The notes under the pieces: model-generated | The model's input: the letters and a program-made list of their open reading frames with translations, nothing else | Told to the model about the DNA's origin: nothing | The model's database searches: none | Source: Sphingomonas sp. G-3-2-10 | Lineage (GTDB): Bacteria; Pseudomonadota; Alphaproteobacteria; Sphingomonadales; Sphingomonadaceae | DNA length: 64,000 nucleotides | Assembly (NCBI RefSeq): GCF_012927115.1 | Contig: NZ_JABBFY010000001.1 | Location: 496,001-560,000, forward strand | Reading direction: 5' to 3' | Made by a program: the position numbers and the translations under genes | Part shown: piece by piece, positions 15,952 through 25,053 of the stretch | Numbering within the stretch: the first letter of the stretch is position 1 | How the letters are laid out: each line of letters opens with the position of its first letter

Positions 15952-17532
15952 CTAGTGCCCCGCCGCCGACGGATCACTTTCGATCCGTCCCTTCGGCCGC
16001 TGGAGCAGCACCACGAGCGGGATCGCAGCGACGGTGATGATCGCCATCAGCCAGAAGTCGTTGAGATAGGCAATCATTGCAGCCTGCCGGTTGACCTCGG
16101 CATTGGCCATCGCCAGCACCGCCTGACCGCTGCCGCCCAGCATGTTGAGCAGGCCCGGATCGAAGGTCGACAGCGCTTCGGACGAGACGTGCGGCGCCAG
16201 ATCTGCATGACTGGTCTGGATGCTGCGCGCCAGCACCGTCGTGACCACCGAAATGCCCACCGACGCGCCGATGCTGCGCGACAGGTTCATCAGGCTCGAT
16301 CCCTCGGTGCGCTGGTGCGGGGCGAGTGTTGCGAACGCCATGCCCTGTAGCGGGGTGAACACCAGCCCCATGCCGACGCCCTGCACGAAACCCGAAATGA
16401 TGAAATGTGACGATCCCATCATCAGCGTCCACTGGGTCATCTGCCACAGCGACAAGCCGGCGATCGCGAAGCCGATCGCCACCAGCCAGCGAGGATCGAC
16501 CCCGCGCTGGAGCATCTGCGCGACCACCGCCATGGTCAGCACCACGCCGATGCCGCGCGGCATCAGCAACAGGCCGGTGTCGAGCACCGAATAGCCATAG
16601 AGCGACTGGAGCATCGGCGGCAGCAGCGCCATCGTCGCCATCATCACCACGCCCATCACCGCCATGAAGCCCACCGCGGTCATCAGATTGCGGTTCTTCC
16701 ACAGGCTGCGTTCGAACATCGGCTGCTTCGCGGTGAACATGTGGATCGTGAACATCCACAGGGCGATGCCCATCACCAGTGCCTCGATCCAGATTTCGGT
16801 CGATCCGAACCAGTCCTCGCCCTGACCGCGATCGAGCATCAGCTGCATCGCCGCGAGCCCGATCGAGAGCAGGGTGAAGCCGAAAATGTCGAAGGTTCGC
16901 TTGCGGATCGGCCGGCTGGGCAGCAGGAACCATAGCAGGGCGATGCAGATCACGCCCAGCGGCAGATTGACGAAGAACACCCAGCGCCAGTCGAAATTCT
17001 CGGTCAGCCAGCCGCCGATGACGGGGCCGAGGATCGGGCCGACCATGATGCCCATGCCCCAGATCGCCATCGCCTTGCCCTGCCGTTCCGGCGGGTTGAT
17101 ATCGAGCAGCACGGTCTGGCTCAGCGGGTTCATGAACGCCGCCGACACCCCCTGAAGGATGCGGAAGGCGACCATCTCCTCCAGATTCTGCGCGGCGCCG
17201 CACATGGCGGACGCGATAACGAAGCCGACGACCGCAAGCAGGAACAGGTTGCGCGATCCGATCCGGTCGGACAACCAGCCGGTAGCCGGCATCGCGATGG
17301 CGGATGCGACGATATAGCTGGTCAGCACCCAGGTAATGGTGTCGTTGGTGGCCCCGAGCTGCGGCGTCATGTGCGGCAGCGCGACGTTGGCGATCGTCGT
17401 GTCGAGGATCTGCATGATCGTCGCGAGCATCACGCCCAGCGTCAGCAGGCCGCGCCGGTTTACCGGAAGCGCGGCGACCCCGGCGGCGGGAGCGGCCGGG
17501 ACTGCGGATGGGTTAGCGGCGGCACTGGCCAT
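15952..17532 (-). CDS. emrB: DHA2-family MFS multidrug efflux permease, EmrB type
   Basis: A 526-residue, 14-helix permease. The signature LDTTIANVALPHM in helix 1, GWLSDRIGSRNLFLLAVVGF (motif A) and GMGIMVGPILGPVIGGWLTE (motif C of drug:proton antiporters) are present. With the membrane-fusion partner EmrA it would form a tripartite pump with an outer-membrane channel; no TolC gene is in this window. It is last in the marR-emrA-emrB operon, separated from emrA by a 131-bp GC-rich hairpin region that may tune its level. Confidence 0.93.
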   Translation of the reverse strand: MASAAANPSAVPAAPAAGVAALPVNRRGLLTLGVMLATIMQILDTTIANVALPHMTPQLGATNDTITWVLTSYIVASAIAMPATGWLSDRIGSRNLFLLAVVGFVIASAMCGAAQNLEEMVAFRILQGVSAAFMNPLSQTVLLDINPPERQGKAMAIWGMGIMVGPILGPVIGGWLTENFDWRWVFFVNLPLGVICIALLWFLLPSRPIRKRTFDIFGFTLLSIGLAAMQLMLDRGQGEDWFGSTEIWIEALVMGIALWMFTIHMFTAKQPMFERSLWKNRNLMTAVGFMAVMGVVMMATMALLPPMLQSLYGYSVLDTGLLLMPRGIGVVLTMAVVAQMLQRGVDPRWLVAIGFAIAGLSLWQMTQWTLMMGSSHFIISGFVQGVGMGLVFTPLQGMAFATLAPHQRTEGSSLMNLSRSIGASVGISVVTTVLARSIQTSHADLAPHVSSEALSTFDPGLLNMLGGSGQAVLAMANAEVNRQAAMIAYLNDFWLMAIITVAAIPLVVLLQRPKGRIESDPSAAGH

Positions 17533-17663
17533 TGGCGCAACTCGAAAAGGGTAACGTCACCCCCGCGCGGGGCGGGCCGCCCTCCGGCTCGGGAGGGGGA
17601 GGCTTGGCAGGCGGGCGACACCTGCCCCGGCGGGGATGACGACAGGGTGGGATCGGGTGCGGA
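17533..17663. repeat. GC-rich hairpin-forming spacer between emrA and emrB
   Basis: Contains CCCTCC / GGAGGG and GGCAGG / CCTGCC inverted repeats and runs of G or C resembling a degenerate palindromic intergenic element. No reading frame of interest. Likely RNA structure between two operon genes. Confidence 0.45.
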
Positions 17664-18764
17664 TCACCGCACGTCGACCGTCACCTTGGCGGAGAGGCCG
17701 GCGATCATCGGTCGCGGGCTGGTTTCGTCGAACACGATGCGAACGGGCACGCGCTGGGTCACCTTCACCCAGTTGCCGTTGGCGTTCTGCGCCGGCAGCA
17801 CCGAATTTTCGGAGCCGGTCAGCGCGCCGATCGACGCGACATGGCCCTTCAGGCGCAGGCCGGGATAGGCGTCGAACGTTACGTAAGCGGTCTGGCCCAC
17901 GCGCATCTTGTTGAGGTCGGTTTCCTTGAAATTGGCTTCGATCCATGCCGGGCGGCCACCGACGATGGTCACGCCGGGCAGGCCGGTCATCAGCATCTGG
18001 CCGACCTGCAGCCGGTCCGCCTGGCTGACGATGCCGCTGGTCGGCGCACGAACGGTGGTGCGCGACAGATCGAGCAGCGCCTTGGAACGCTGGACGCGCG
18101 CGGCGGCGATCGCCGGGTTCTCGCCGGGCAACTGCGAACCGGTGCCGATCTTGGCGCGGGCCTCGGCAGCATCGGCATTGGCGCGCGACAGGCCGGCGCG
18201 GGCCTGTTCCAGCGCATGCTCGGCTTGTTCCAGCCGGGCGCGAGTCGTGAAGCCGCTCTTCATCAGCTCGTTCTGGCGGGCATAATCCTGCTGCGCTGCG
18301 GTCAGCCGGTCGCGGGCTGCCTCGATATCGGAACCGGTGCCCTGATAGCTGGTCTCCAGCGTGGTCAGCTGCACCTGCGCCCCGGCGATCGACGCGTCAG
18401 CCTGCGCCAGTGCGATGCGATAGGGTTCGGGGTCGATGCGGAAGAGGATGTCGCCCGCTTTGACCTGCTGGTTCTCGCGGACATTCACTTCGACGATGCG
18501 GCCGGCCACGTCGGACGAGACCGAGACCTTGTCCTGCTGGACATAGGCATTGTCGGTCGAGACGGTCCCGCCCGAAGTCAGCCAGAACCAGCCTCCGATC
18601 GCCAGTATCAGCGCGGGCACGCCGAACATCAGCAGCGGGCGCAGCCATTTGCGCTTCGGCTTTTCGGCGGGGATGGGGGATTCGGTCACGATCTCAAGGG
18701 TTTCCGGCTCCACGATGATGGCCTCCACCTTCTTCGGATCGATCTTGGGGTCTGCGTCAGCCAT
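17664..18764 (-). CDS. emrA: HlyD/EmrA-family membrane fusion protein
   Basis: A 366-residue periplasmic adaptor: one membrane helix (about residues 43-63), TDNAYVQQDKVSVSSDVAGRIVEV for the first lipoyl half, a long alpha-helical hairpin (residues 120-210, Ala/Glu/Arg-rich), then ARTTVRAPTSGIVSQ-type second half and a beta-barrel with RVPVRIVFDE. It links the EmrB permease to an outer-membrane channel. Its ATG overlaps the end of the marR gene by 8 bases, so regulator and pump are co-translated. Confidence 0.93.
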   Translation of the reverse strand: MADADPKIDPKKVEAIIVEPETLEIVTESPIPAEKPKRKWLRPLLMFGVPALILAIGGWFWLTSGGTVSTDNAYVQQDKVSVSSDVAGRIVEVNVRENQQVKAGDILFRIDPEPYRIALAQADASIAGAQVQLTTLETSYQGTGSDIEAARDRLTAAQQDYARQNELMKSGFTTRARLEQAEHALEQARAGLSRANADAAEARAKIGTGSQLPGENPAIAAARVQRSKALLDLSRTTVRAPTSGIVSQADRLQVGQMLMTGLPGVTIVGGRPAWIEANFKETDLNKMRVGQTAYVTFDAYPGLRLKGHVASIGALTGSENSVLPAQNANGNWVKVTQRVPVRIVFDETSPRPMIAGLSAKVTVDVR

Positions 18765-19206
18765 TGGCGGTCTCGTTCATGTCGGTCGTGGTGCGGGCAA
18801 GGTTGGCCCGAACCTTGGCGAGTGTTGCGGTCAATTGTTCGCGCTCGGCGTCGTCGATGCCGTCCAGCGCCTCTTCGTTCAGGGCATCACCCAGCTCGCG
18901 CAGCTGCGCGACCATCGGATGCGAGGCCGGGGTCAGGTAGATCAGCCAGGCGCGGCGATCGGCGGGATCGCGGCGGCGTTCGACCAGACCGGCTTCCTCC
19001 AGCCGGTCGACCATGCGGCACAAGGTGATCGGTTCGACGTCGAGCAGTTCGGCCAGCGTGCCCTGATTGCTTCCCTCGTTGCGCGAGAGCACGAACAGCG
19101 TCTGCCACTGGGCGCGAGTCACGCCGATGGCGCGGGCACGCGCGTCGAATGCGCGGCGCATCACATGCGACAGGTCCTTCAGCACAAATCCAAGCGTCTC
19201 GGTCAT
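18757..19206 (-). CDS. MarR-family repressor of the efflux operon
   Basis: A 149-residue MarR protein: VMRRAFDARARAIGVTRAQWQTLFVLSRNEGSNQGTLAELL then VEPITLCRMVDRLEEAGLVERR as recognition helix and DPADRRAWLIYLTP as wing, all family hallmarks. Neither possible start, 19206 (MTETL) or 19215 (MLRM), has a clear ribosome site. It is first in the operon with emrA and emrB, so it probably represses the operon until a phenolic or lipophilic ligand binds. A dyad at 19235-19249 is the candidate operator. Confidence 0.92.
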   Translation of the reverse strand: MTETLGFVLKDLSHVMRRAFDARARAIGVTRAQWQTLFVLSRNEGSNQGTLAELLDVEPITLCRMVDRLEEAGLVERRRDPADRRAWLIYLTPASHPMVAQLRELGDALNEEALDGIDDAEREQLTATLAKVRANLARTTTDMNETANG

Positions 19207-19234
19207 ACGCAGCATATAATAAGTATAGTTATAA

Positions 19235-19249
19235 ATTGCAATATGCAAT
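19235..19249 (-). promoter_or_regulatory. Candidate MarR operator and promoter of marR-emrAB
   Basis: ATTGCA-ATA-TGCAAT is a perfect dyad with a 3-base centre, 29-43 bases before the chosen start. On the minus strand TTGCAT inside it could serve as -35, with TATACT about 15 bases further as -10. Overlap of operator and -35 suits repression. Assignment to this MarR is by position only. Confidence 0.55.
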
Positions 19250-19411
19250 GCAGTTGCGTTGTGCGGTGCAGCAATTGCGGCTCGCGCAACCGGCGAAAAT
19301 GCGTTTGCGCCGCACTTTCGCGACCCTGCGAGAACGGAAAGCGATGGTCGACACCGCCGCACCGGACCGCTACCGGTGCCGCCGATATCAAGGCGCTAAG
19401 GATCGAAACCC

Positions 19412-20185
19412 GTGGCGAAATACCCCACCGAAACCCATCATTTCAGCAGCTTCGACGGCACTCAGCTGGCGTGGCACGAGATGAGCGCAGGGGGAGCTGA
19501 CGCCCGGCCGGTGGTGCTGATCCACGGCTATTTCTCCAATGCCTTCGTCAACTGGATCCGCTACGGCCATGCCGAGAAGATCGCCGATGCCGGCTTCCGG
19601 GTGATCATGCCCGATCTGCGGGGGCATGGCGAAAGCGCGAAACCGCACGACGCGGCTTCCTATCCGCCGGACGTGCTGATGCGCGACGGACTTGCGCTGA
19701 TTGGGCATCTCGGTCTGACCGACTATGATCTCGGCGGCTATTCGCTGGGCGGGCGCACCACGGTGCGGATGCTGGCCAATGGCGTGACGCCTCGCCGCGT
19801 GGTGATCTCCGGCATGGGCCTGCGCGGGCTGACCGATACGCAGGGGCGGGGGACCTATTTCCGCCGGGTGCTGACCAATCTCGGCAGCTTCGAGCGCGGG
19901 ACGCCCGAATGGCTGACCGAGGCGTTCCTGAACACCACCAAGGGCGATCCCGAAGCGCTGCTGCGCATCCTCGATACCTTCGTCGATACGCCGCGCGAGG
20001 AAGTGGCGGCGATTGCGCAGCCAACCGTGGTGATCTCCGGCGTCGAGGACGACGATAACGGCCCCGCGCACGAGCTGTCGGACCTGTTGCCTGACGGCAA
20101 GCTGGTCGAAATTCCCGGCAATCACATGAGCGCGGTCACGCGGCGCGAGCTGGGCGAGGTGATCGCGGACTTCCTGTCGGCTTGA
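19412..20185 (+). CDS. Alpha/beta hydrolase
   Basis: A 257-residue alpha/beta hydrolase: oxyanion HGYF, strand LRGHGES, nucleophile elbow GYSLGG (Ser) and a late His in PGNHMSAV; the acid is probably in GVEDDDN. The length and lack of a signal peptide indicate a cytosolic esterase or related hydrolase. The start is GTG 19412 with AAGGAT upstream. It stands alone. The substrate cannot be inferred. Confidence 0.88.
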   Translation: MAKYPTETHHFSSFDGTQLAWHEMSAGGADARPVVLIHGYFSNAFVNWIRYGHAEKIADAGFRVIMPDLRGHGESAKPHDAASYPPDVLMRDGLALIGHLGLTDYDLGGYSLGGRTTVRMLANGVTPRRVVISGMGLRGLTDTQGRGTYFRRVLTNLGSFERGTPEWLTEAFLNTTKGDPEALLRILDTFVDTPREEVAAIAQPTVVISGVEDDDNGPAHELSDLLPDGKLVEIPGNHMSAVTRRELGEVIADFLSA

Positions 20186-20242
20186 CCCCGGACAGGGTGG
20201 CGCGCATCGTCCGCGCCATCCATGAATGTCCGAGGTCAAACC

Positions 20243-22102
20243 ATGATCCGCTCCGGTATCTCCCTGTTCGCGCTCGCCGCGCTCCTTGTCGCACCCACCC
20301 AGCTCGGCGCTCAGACCGCGCCCAAGGGTAAGGCCAAAACTACCAAACCGGCCCCCGCCCCGGCGCTTACCGCAGCCGATGCCGACGCCTTTGTCGCGAA
20401 GGCGCAGGCCGAATATTATTCGTTCAACCTGATTGCCAACCGTGTCGCCTGGATCAACGCGAACTTCATCACCGACGATACCGACGCGCTCTCCGCCGAA
20501 TATGGTGCACGCGGCACCGAGATGGCGGTCCGCTTCGCGCTCGAGGCCGCGCGCTACAACGACGTGCCCGGCCTGTCGCCCGATACGAAGCGGATGCTCG
20601 ATTTCCTGCGCAACGCGATCGTTCTGCCCGCGCCGACGCGCGAAGGGGCGGCGACGCAACTCGCCGATCTCTCGACCCGCATCGGTTCGCTCTACGGCAA
20701 GGGCAAGGGCACGCTGCGCGGCCAGCCGATCAGCGGCAGCGATATCGAAGCCGAGATGGGCACCAACCGCAATCCGGCCGAGCTGCAGGAGATGTGGGTC
20801 AGCTGGCACGACAATGTCGGCGCGCCGATGCGCGGGGACTATGCGAAGATCGTCGGCCTCGCCAACGAAGGCTCGAAGGAGCTGGGCTTCGCGGATGCGG
20901 GCGCGATGTGGCGCTCCAACTACGACATGTCGCCCGAGGAGTTTGCCAAGCTGGTCGACAAGCTCTGGGTCGAGGTGAAGCCGCTCTACGAAGCGCTGCA
21001 CACCTACACCCGCAACAAGCTCAACCAGAAATATGGCGACGCGGTCCAGTCGAAGAGCGGACCGATCCGCGCCGACCTGCTCGGCAATATGTGGGCGCAG
21101 GAATGGGGCAATATCTACGATATCGTCGCGCCGCCGGGATCGGGCGACCTCGGCTATGACGTGGGCGAGCTGCTCCAGGCCAAGGGCTACGACCATATCA
21201 AGATGGTGAAGGCGGGCGAGAATTTCTATTCGTCGCTCGGCCTCGATCCGCTGCCCGATACCTTCTGGACCCGTTCGCTGTTCCTCAAGCCGGCCGACCG
21301 CGAAGTGCAGTGCCACGCCTCGGCCTGGGACCTCGATGACAAGGACGATCTGCGCATCAAGATGTGCATCAAGGTGAATTCGGACGACTTCGTCACGATC
21401 CACCATGAGCTTGGCCACAATTATTACCAGCGCGCCTACAAGGATCAGCCCTTCCTCTACCGCAACGGCGCGAATGACGGCTTCCACGAAGCGATCGGCG
21501 ATTTCGTCGCGCTGTCGATCACGCCGGACTATCTCGTCCAGATCGGGCTGCTCGATCAGGCGAAGGTGCCAAGCGCCGATAAGGATACCGGCCTGCTGCT
21601 GCGTCAGGCGATGGACAAGGTCGCGTTCCTGCCATTCGGCCTGCTGATGGACAAATGGCGCTGGGGCGTCTTCTCGGGCCAGGTCAAGCCCGAGCACTAC
21701 CAGTCGGCGTGGAACGCGCTGCGGCTTCAGTATCAGGGCGTCGCCCCGCCGGTGCCGCGCGGCGAGGACAAGTTCGATCCGGGCGCGAAGTACCACATCC
21801 CGAACAACGTGCCCTATATGCGCTACTTCCTGGCGCGCATCCTCCAGTTCCAGTTCTACAAGGCGGCCTGCGATCAGGCCGGATGGAAGGGTCCGCTCCA
21901 TCGCTGCTCCTTCTATGGCAACAAGGAAGTCGGCGCGCGGTTGAACGCGATGCTCCGGATGGGCGCGTCGAAGCCTTGGCCCGATGCGCTGGAGGCCTTC
22001 ACCGGCACCCGCGAGATTTCGGGCGTGGCGCTGATCGAATATTTCGCGCCGCTCAAGAAATGGCTCGACGAGCAGAACAAGGGTCAGCCTTCCGGCTGGT
22101 AA
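20243..22102 (+). CDS. M2-family peptidyl-dipeptidase (ACE-like zinc metalloprotease)
   Basis: A 619-residue secreted enzyme with an N-terminal signal peptide. The zinc motif HHELGHNYYQ (HExxH) and the third-ligand region GFHEAIGDFVALS are both intact, as is the downstream PYMRYFLARILQFQFYKAAC segment typical of angiotensin-converting-enzyme relatives. These release C-terminal dipeptides in the periplasm. The ATG at 20243 follows GAGG; the longer frame from 20222 adds only seven residues. A 12-bp perfect hairpin follows. Confidence 0.94.
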   Translation: MIRSGISLFALAALLVAPTQLGAQTAPKGKAKTTKPAPAPALTAADADAFVAKAQAEYYSFNLIANRVAWINANFITDDTDALSAEYGARGTEMAVRFALEAARYNDVPGLSPDTKRMLDFLRNAIVLPAPTREGAATQLADLSTRIGSLYGKGKGTLRGQPISGSDIEAEMGTNRNPAELQEMWVSWHDNVGAPMRGDYAKIVGLANEGSKELGFADAGAMWRSNYDMSPEEFAKLVDKLWVEVKPLYEALHTYTRNKLNQKYGDAVQSKSGPIRADLLGNMWAQEWGNIYDIVAPPGSGDLGYDVGELLQAKGYDHIKMVKAGENFYSSLGLDPLPDTFWTRSLFLKPADREVQCHASAWDLDDKDDLRIKMCIKVNSDDFVTIHHELGHNYYQRAYKDQPFLYRNGANDGFHEAIGDFVALSITPDYLVQIGLLDQAKVPSADKDTGLLLRQAMDKVAFLPFGLLMDKWRWGVFSGQVKPEHYQSAWNALRLQYQGVAPPVPRGEDKFDPGAKYHIPNNVPYMRYFLARILQFQFYKAACDQAGWKGPLHRCSFYGNKEVGARLNAMLRMGASKPWPDALEAFTGTREISGVALIEYFAPLKKWLDEQNKGQPSGW

Positions 22103-22115
22103 GGCAAGACATCCG

Positions 22116-22149
22116 CCCCTGTTCGCGTTAGCAATGGCGCGAACAGGGG
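22116..22149 (+). terminator. Perfect 12-bp hairpin between M2 peptidase and SIMPL gene
   Basis: CCCCTGTTCGCG (22116-22127) pairs exactly with 22138-22149; 10-base loop. The right arm runs into the AGGGGAGGG ribosome site of the next gene, so it may also mask translation. Confidence 0.65.
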
Positions 22150-22157
22150 AGGGATGA

Positions 22158-22886
22158 ATGTTCGTCAGGTTGATGGTTGTGCTGGCGCTGATGTTGCCGG
22201 CAGTTGCGTTGGCGCAGACCGGCGACAAGTCGGTTCGGGTCGAGATCGTCGCCACCGGGACGGTCGAAGTGCCTGCGACCTCCTATAAGGTCACGCTGAA
22301 CTGGACCTCGACCGGCGACAACGAAGTGGAGGCACGCGGGAAGCAGGAGCAGAACAGGGCGGCGGTCCGCGCGGCCGTCGCGAAGGCGGGTCTTCCTGCC
22401 AATACCCTGGTCCTCGTACCGGTGCGATCCGGCGAGATCGCTTTCCCCGTCATCGTGACCGACGCTTCGGACAGCGCGGGCGAACCGGACCGCAAGAGTT
22501 ATGGGGACCGGGGCGTGCTGCGTCTGACCAGCCTCGATCAGCTTGAATCGCTCGAAGCATCGCTCGAGAAGCTCGACGTCACTTTCGGCAGGCCCATCGC
22601 CGAGGCCGGCGATCCGGCGTCGCTGCGCCGGCAGGCCAAGAGCAAGGCAGTCGGTGTGGCTCGCGAGGATGCGCTGGCCTATGCCGCCACGCTGGGCATG
22701 CGCAATGTCCGGATCGTGCGGATCAGCGAGAAGATCGACGGCATGCTGCCCTTCGGCATGCAGGACAAGTTTGGGGAGATGATGTCCGGGGGGGCGGAAG
22801 CATTGCGGACGATGTTCGACAATGACAGCCCCGGCACCGTTCGGGTTGTGGCCGGAGTCCTTGTCGAGTTCGTGATCGAACCCTGA
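22158..22886 (+). CDS. SIMPL (DUF541) domain periplasmic protein
   Basis: A 242-residue protein with a clear signal peptide (MFVRLMVVLALMLPAVALAQ). Mature sequence VRVEIVATGTVEVPATSYKVTLNW and the later REDALAYAATLGMRNVRIVRISE helix-strand pattern are typical of SIMPL/DUF541 (BP26/OMP28-like) proteins, periplasmic and often oligomeric. The ATG at 22158 has AGGGGAGGG upstream. Role unknown; members are linked to stress tolerance and outer-membrane antigens. Confidence 0.85.
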   Translation: MFVRLMVVLALMLPAVALAQTGDKSVRVEIVATGTVEVPATSYKVTLNWTSTGDNEVEARGKQEQNRAAVRAAVAKAGLPANTLVLVPVRSGEIAFPVIVTDASDSAGEPDRKSYGDRGVLRLTSLDQLESLEASLEKLDVTFGRPIAEAGDPASLRRQAKSKAVGVAREDALAYAATLGMRNVRIVRISEKIDGMLPFGMQDKFGEMMSGGAEALRTMFDNDSPGTVRVVAGVLVEFVIEP

Positions 22887-22896
22887 GGCGCGGAGC

Positions 22897-23256
22897 TTAC
22901 TGGCCCAGCCACTCCCGGGCTTCGATCAGCGAACGGAATACGCCGACGCGGGGGTGGAACAGCGTGCGTTCGGCCTGAAGCTTGTTGAGCTGGCTGCCCA
23001 CCACCACCGCCGAGCGGCCGGTCGTCAGCGGCATGCCGCGCTGCATGACGCCGGTCAGCAGATCGGCGACGTCGTTTGCCTGAACCGGGAAGTCCAACGA
23101 TTCCACGAGCACGTCGAAGTCGCCGGAGACCGCGCTGGCTTCGCGGACCTTGGCCTCCACCGCCGCGGCGAAAGGTGGAACGTCGTGCGGTTCCCAGAAA
23201 CCTGCCACGACGATCCGCACCAGATTGGCGCGGCGATCATATTCGACCTCGAACAT
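22897..23256 (-). CDS. STAS-like/SpoIIAA-like small protein
   Basis: A 119-residue protein with alternating strands and helices: FEVEYDRRANLVRIVVAGFW, FDVLVESLDFPVQ and SAVVVGSQLNKLQAERTLF, then EAREWLG at the end. This matches the general fold of SpoIIAA-like proteins. No catalytic motif is visible. Cytosolic. It lies beyond amn on the same strand, with 140 bases between. Confidence 0.65.
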   Translation of the reverse strand: MFEVEYDRRANLVRIVVAGFWEPHDVPPFAAAVEAKVREASAVSGDFDVLVESLDFPVQANDVADLLTGVMQRGMPLTTGRSAVVVGSQLNKLQAERTLFHPRVGVFRSLIEAREWLGQ

Positions 23257-23396
23257 CCGGTCAGCACCTCACGCAACCACATCATACGCGTCGCCCCGGC
23301 CGGGCCGTGGCGACGCCTTCCCGTGGCACGGGTGCGGAACGATCGCGAGTGCTATTCCTGGCTGGAAACAGAAAATTGCCAGCCGGGAACGGCGAT

Positions 23397-24839
23397 TCAC
23401 CGGAAGGGGGGTTCGTTGAAGGCGCGCAGCTTGCGGCTGTGGAGCTTGGCGCCTTCGCGGCGGAGCTCTTCCATCGTTTCGATGCCGATCTTGAGATGCT
23501 CGGCGATGGCGCGTTCGTAGAAGCGGTTGGCCTGGCCGGGCAGCTTGAGCTCGCCGTGGAGCGGCTTGTCCGACACGCAGAGCAGGGTGCCGTAGGGCAC
23601 GCGGAACCGGTAGCCCTGTGCCGCCAGCGTCGCACTCTCCATGTCCACGCCGACAGCGCGGCTCAGCGAGAAGCGGAGCGCCGAGGCCGAGTAGCGAAGC
23701 TCCCAGTTGCGATCGTCGGTGGTGACGATCGTGCCGGTGCGCAGCCGCTGCTTGAGCTCATTCTCGCTCTGGCCGGAGACGGTCGCCGCGGCCTTGACCA
23801 GCGCCAGCTGGACTTCGGCGATGGCGGGGATGGGGATCTCCGGCGGCAGGACGTCGTCCATGATATGATCGTCGCGCAGATAGGCGTGGGCGAGGACATA
23901 GTCGCCGATCCGCTGGCTGGGACGCAGGCCGCCGCAATGGCCGATCATGATCCACGCCTCTGGGCGCAGCACCGCGAGGTGATCGGTGATCGTCTTCGCG
24001 TTGGACGGGCCGACGCCGATATTCACCAGCGTGATGCCGGTATTGCCCGGCGCCATCAGGTGATAGGCGGGCATCTGGTGACGGCGCCATGCGCTGTCGC
24101 TGATCAGCCGGTCCTTGTCCGCCGCGTTCTCGATCACGATCCCGCCCGCGCCCGAGACGCCGGTGAAGCGGCTTTCCGGGCCGAGCTGCTCGCACGCCCA
24201 ATGGACGAACTCGTCGACATAGCGGTGATAGTTGGTGAACAGGATGTACTGCTGGACATGCTCGACCGGCGTGCCGGTATAGTGGCGCAGGCGAGCCAGC
24301 GAGAAATCGGTGCGCAGGCCGTCGAAAAAGGCGAGCGGGCGGACCGGATTGTCCACGTCGACGCGCCACAGGCCGTCGGCGATCTCGTCGCCGATATGCG
24401 CCAGCTCGGTCGCCGGGAAGTGGCGGGCCAGTTCGGTCGCCGAGACCTGATCGAGATTGAGCGCCAGGCTGGCGTCGAGGACGTAGGGGAAAGGGATTTC
24501 CTGCGTGCCGGGATGAGCATCGACCTCGACGTCGAAATCCTCGATCAGGAAGGTCAGCTGTTCGACCAGATAGTCGTTGAACATTGCCGGCTTGGTGACG
24601 CTGATGCGGTAATCGCCCGGATCGACCAGGCGCCCGAACGAGCGAGGCGGGGCGGGGCGATCATTGCCGCCGCGATAGATGATGCGGATCTCCGGATATG
24701 CGAACGAGCCGTCGGTGCGGCTCTTGGGATCGGGCGGGGTGCCGTCCTGCATATAACGGGTAAGGGCGGCCTGGAGTCGCTCGACGGAGCCGCGATAGAG
24801 CCGATCCAATTCGGCTACGATGTTTTCTGCTTGTGTCAT
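23397..24839 (-). CDS. amn: AMP nucleosidase
   Basis: Cleaves AMP to adenine and ribose 5-phosphate, lowering AMP and feeding purine salvage. The 480-residue length equals the E. coli enzyme (about 484). The N-terminal domain has FAYPEIRIIY and RPARPPRSFGRL-like arrangement, and the C-terminal nucleoside-phosphorylase fold has ITLVNIGVGPSNAKTITDHLAVL, IGHCGGLRPSQ and GVDMESATLA. The start at 24839 (MTQAEN) is the natural one. The purine genes at 58.6-60.1 kb complete a salvage theme. Confidence 0.95.
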   Translation of the reverse strand: MTQAENIVAELDRLYRGSVERLQAALTRYMQDGTPPDPKSRTDGSFAYPEIRIIYRGGNDRPAPPRSFGRLVDPGDYRISVTKPAMFNDYLVEQLTFLIEDFDVEVDAHPGTQEIPFPYVLDASLALNLDQVSATELARHFPATELAHIGDEIADGLWRVDVDNPVRPLAFFDGLRTDFSLARLRHYTGTPVEHVQQYILFTNYHRYVDEFVHWACEQLGPESRFTGVSGAGGIVIENAADKDRLISDSAWRRHQMPAYHLMAPGNTGITLVNIGVGPSNAKTITDHLAVLRPEAWIMIGHCGGLRPSQRIGDYVLAHAYLRDDHIMDDVLPPEIPIPAIAEVQLALVKAAATVSGQSENELKQRLRTGTIVTTDDRNWELRYSASALRFSLSRAVGVDMESATLAAQGYRFRVPYGTLLCVSDKPLHGELKLPGQANRFYERAIAEHLKIGIETMEELRREGAKLHSRKLRAFNEPPFR

Positions 24840-25053
24840 CTTATGCGGCTAATGCCGGAAAATGACTCTGGCAAGACCGTGACCCGCGCGTCAGCCTGCG
24901 AAGACGCTGTTCCGGTTGACACGGTTGACACCAATAATGCGGAAATTCCTTCCTCCTCATGCAACGGGCGATCCGCGCAGAAACACGCGGACCGCCCGAG
25001 CAGAGCAGCGCAAATCCTACATTGCAACCCGGCGGGCCGGGCGGGCAGGATGC
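24840..25053. other. Intergenic region upstream of amn
   Basis: 214 bases between amn and a small minus-strand gene. Apart from the 24-bp repeat at 24913-24936 I see no gene or convincing RNA. The repeat may carry promoter-like TTGACA words. Confidence 0.5.
24913..24936. repeat. Dispersed 24-bp repeat, copy 2
   Basis: Exact reverse complement of 581-604; contains CGGTTGACACGGTTGACACC, a tandem GTTGACAC. It lies about 75-100 bases upstream of the amn start (minus strand). Flanks diverge but keep a weakly similar GCG...AA...CC stretch on the outer side. Confidence 0.85.
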
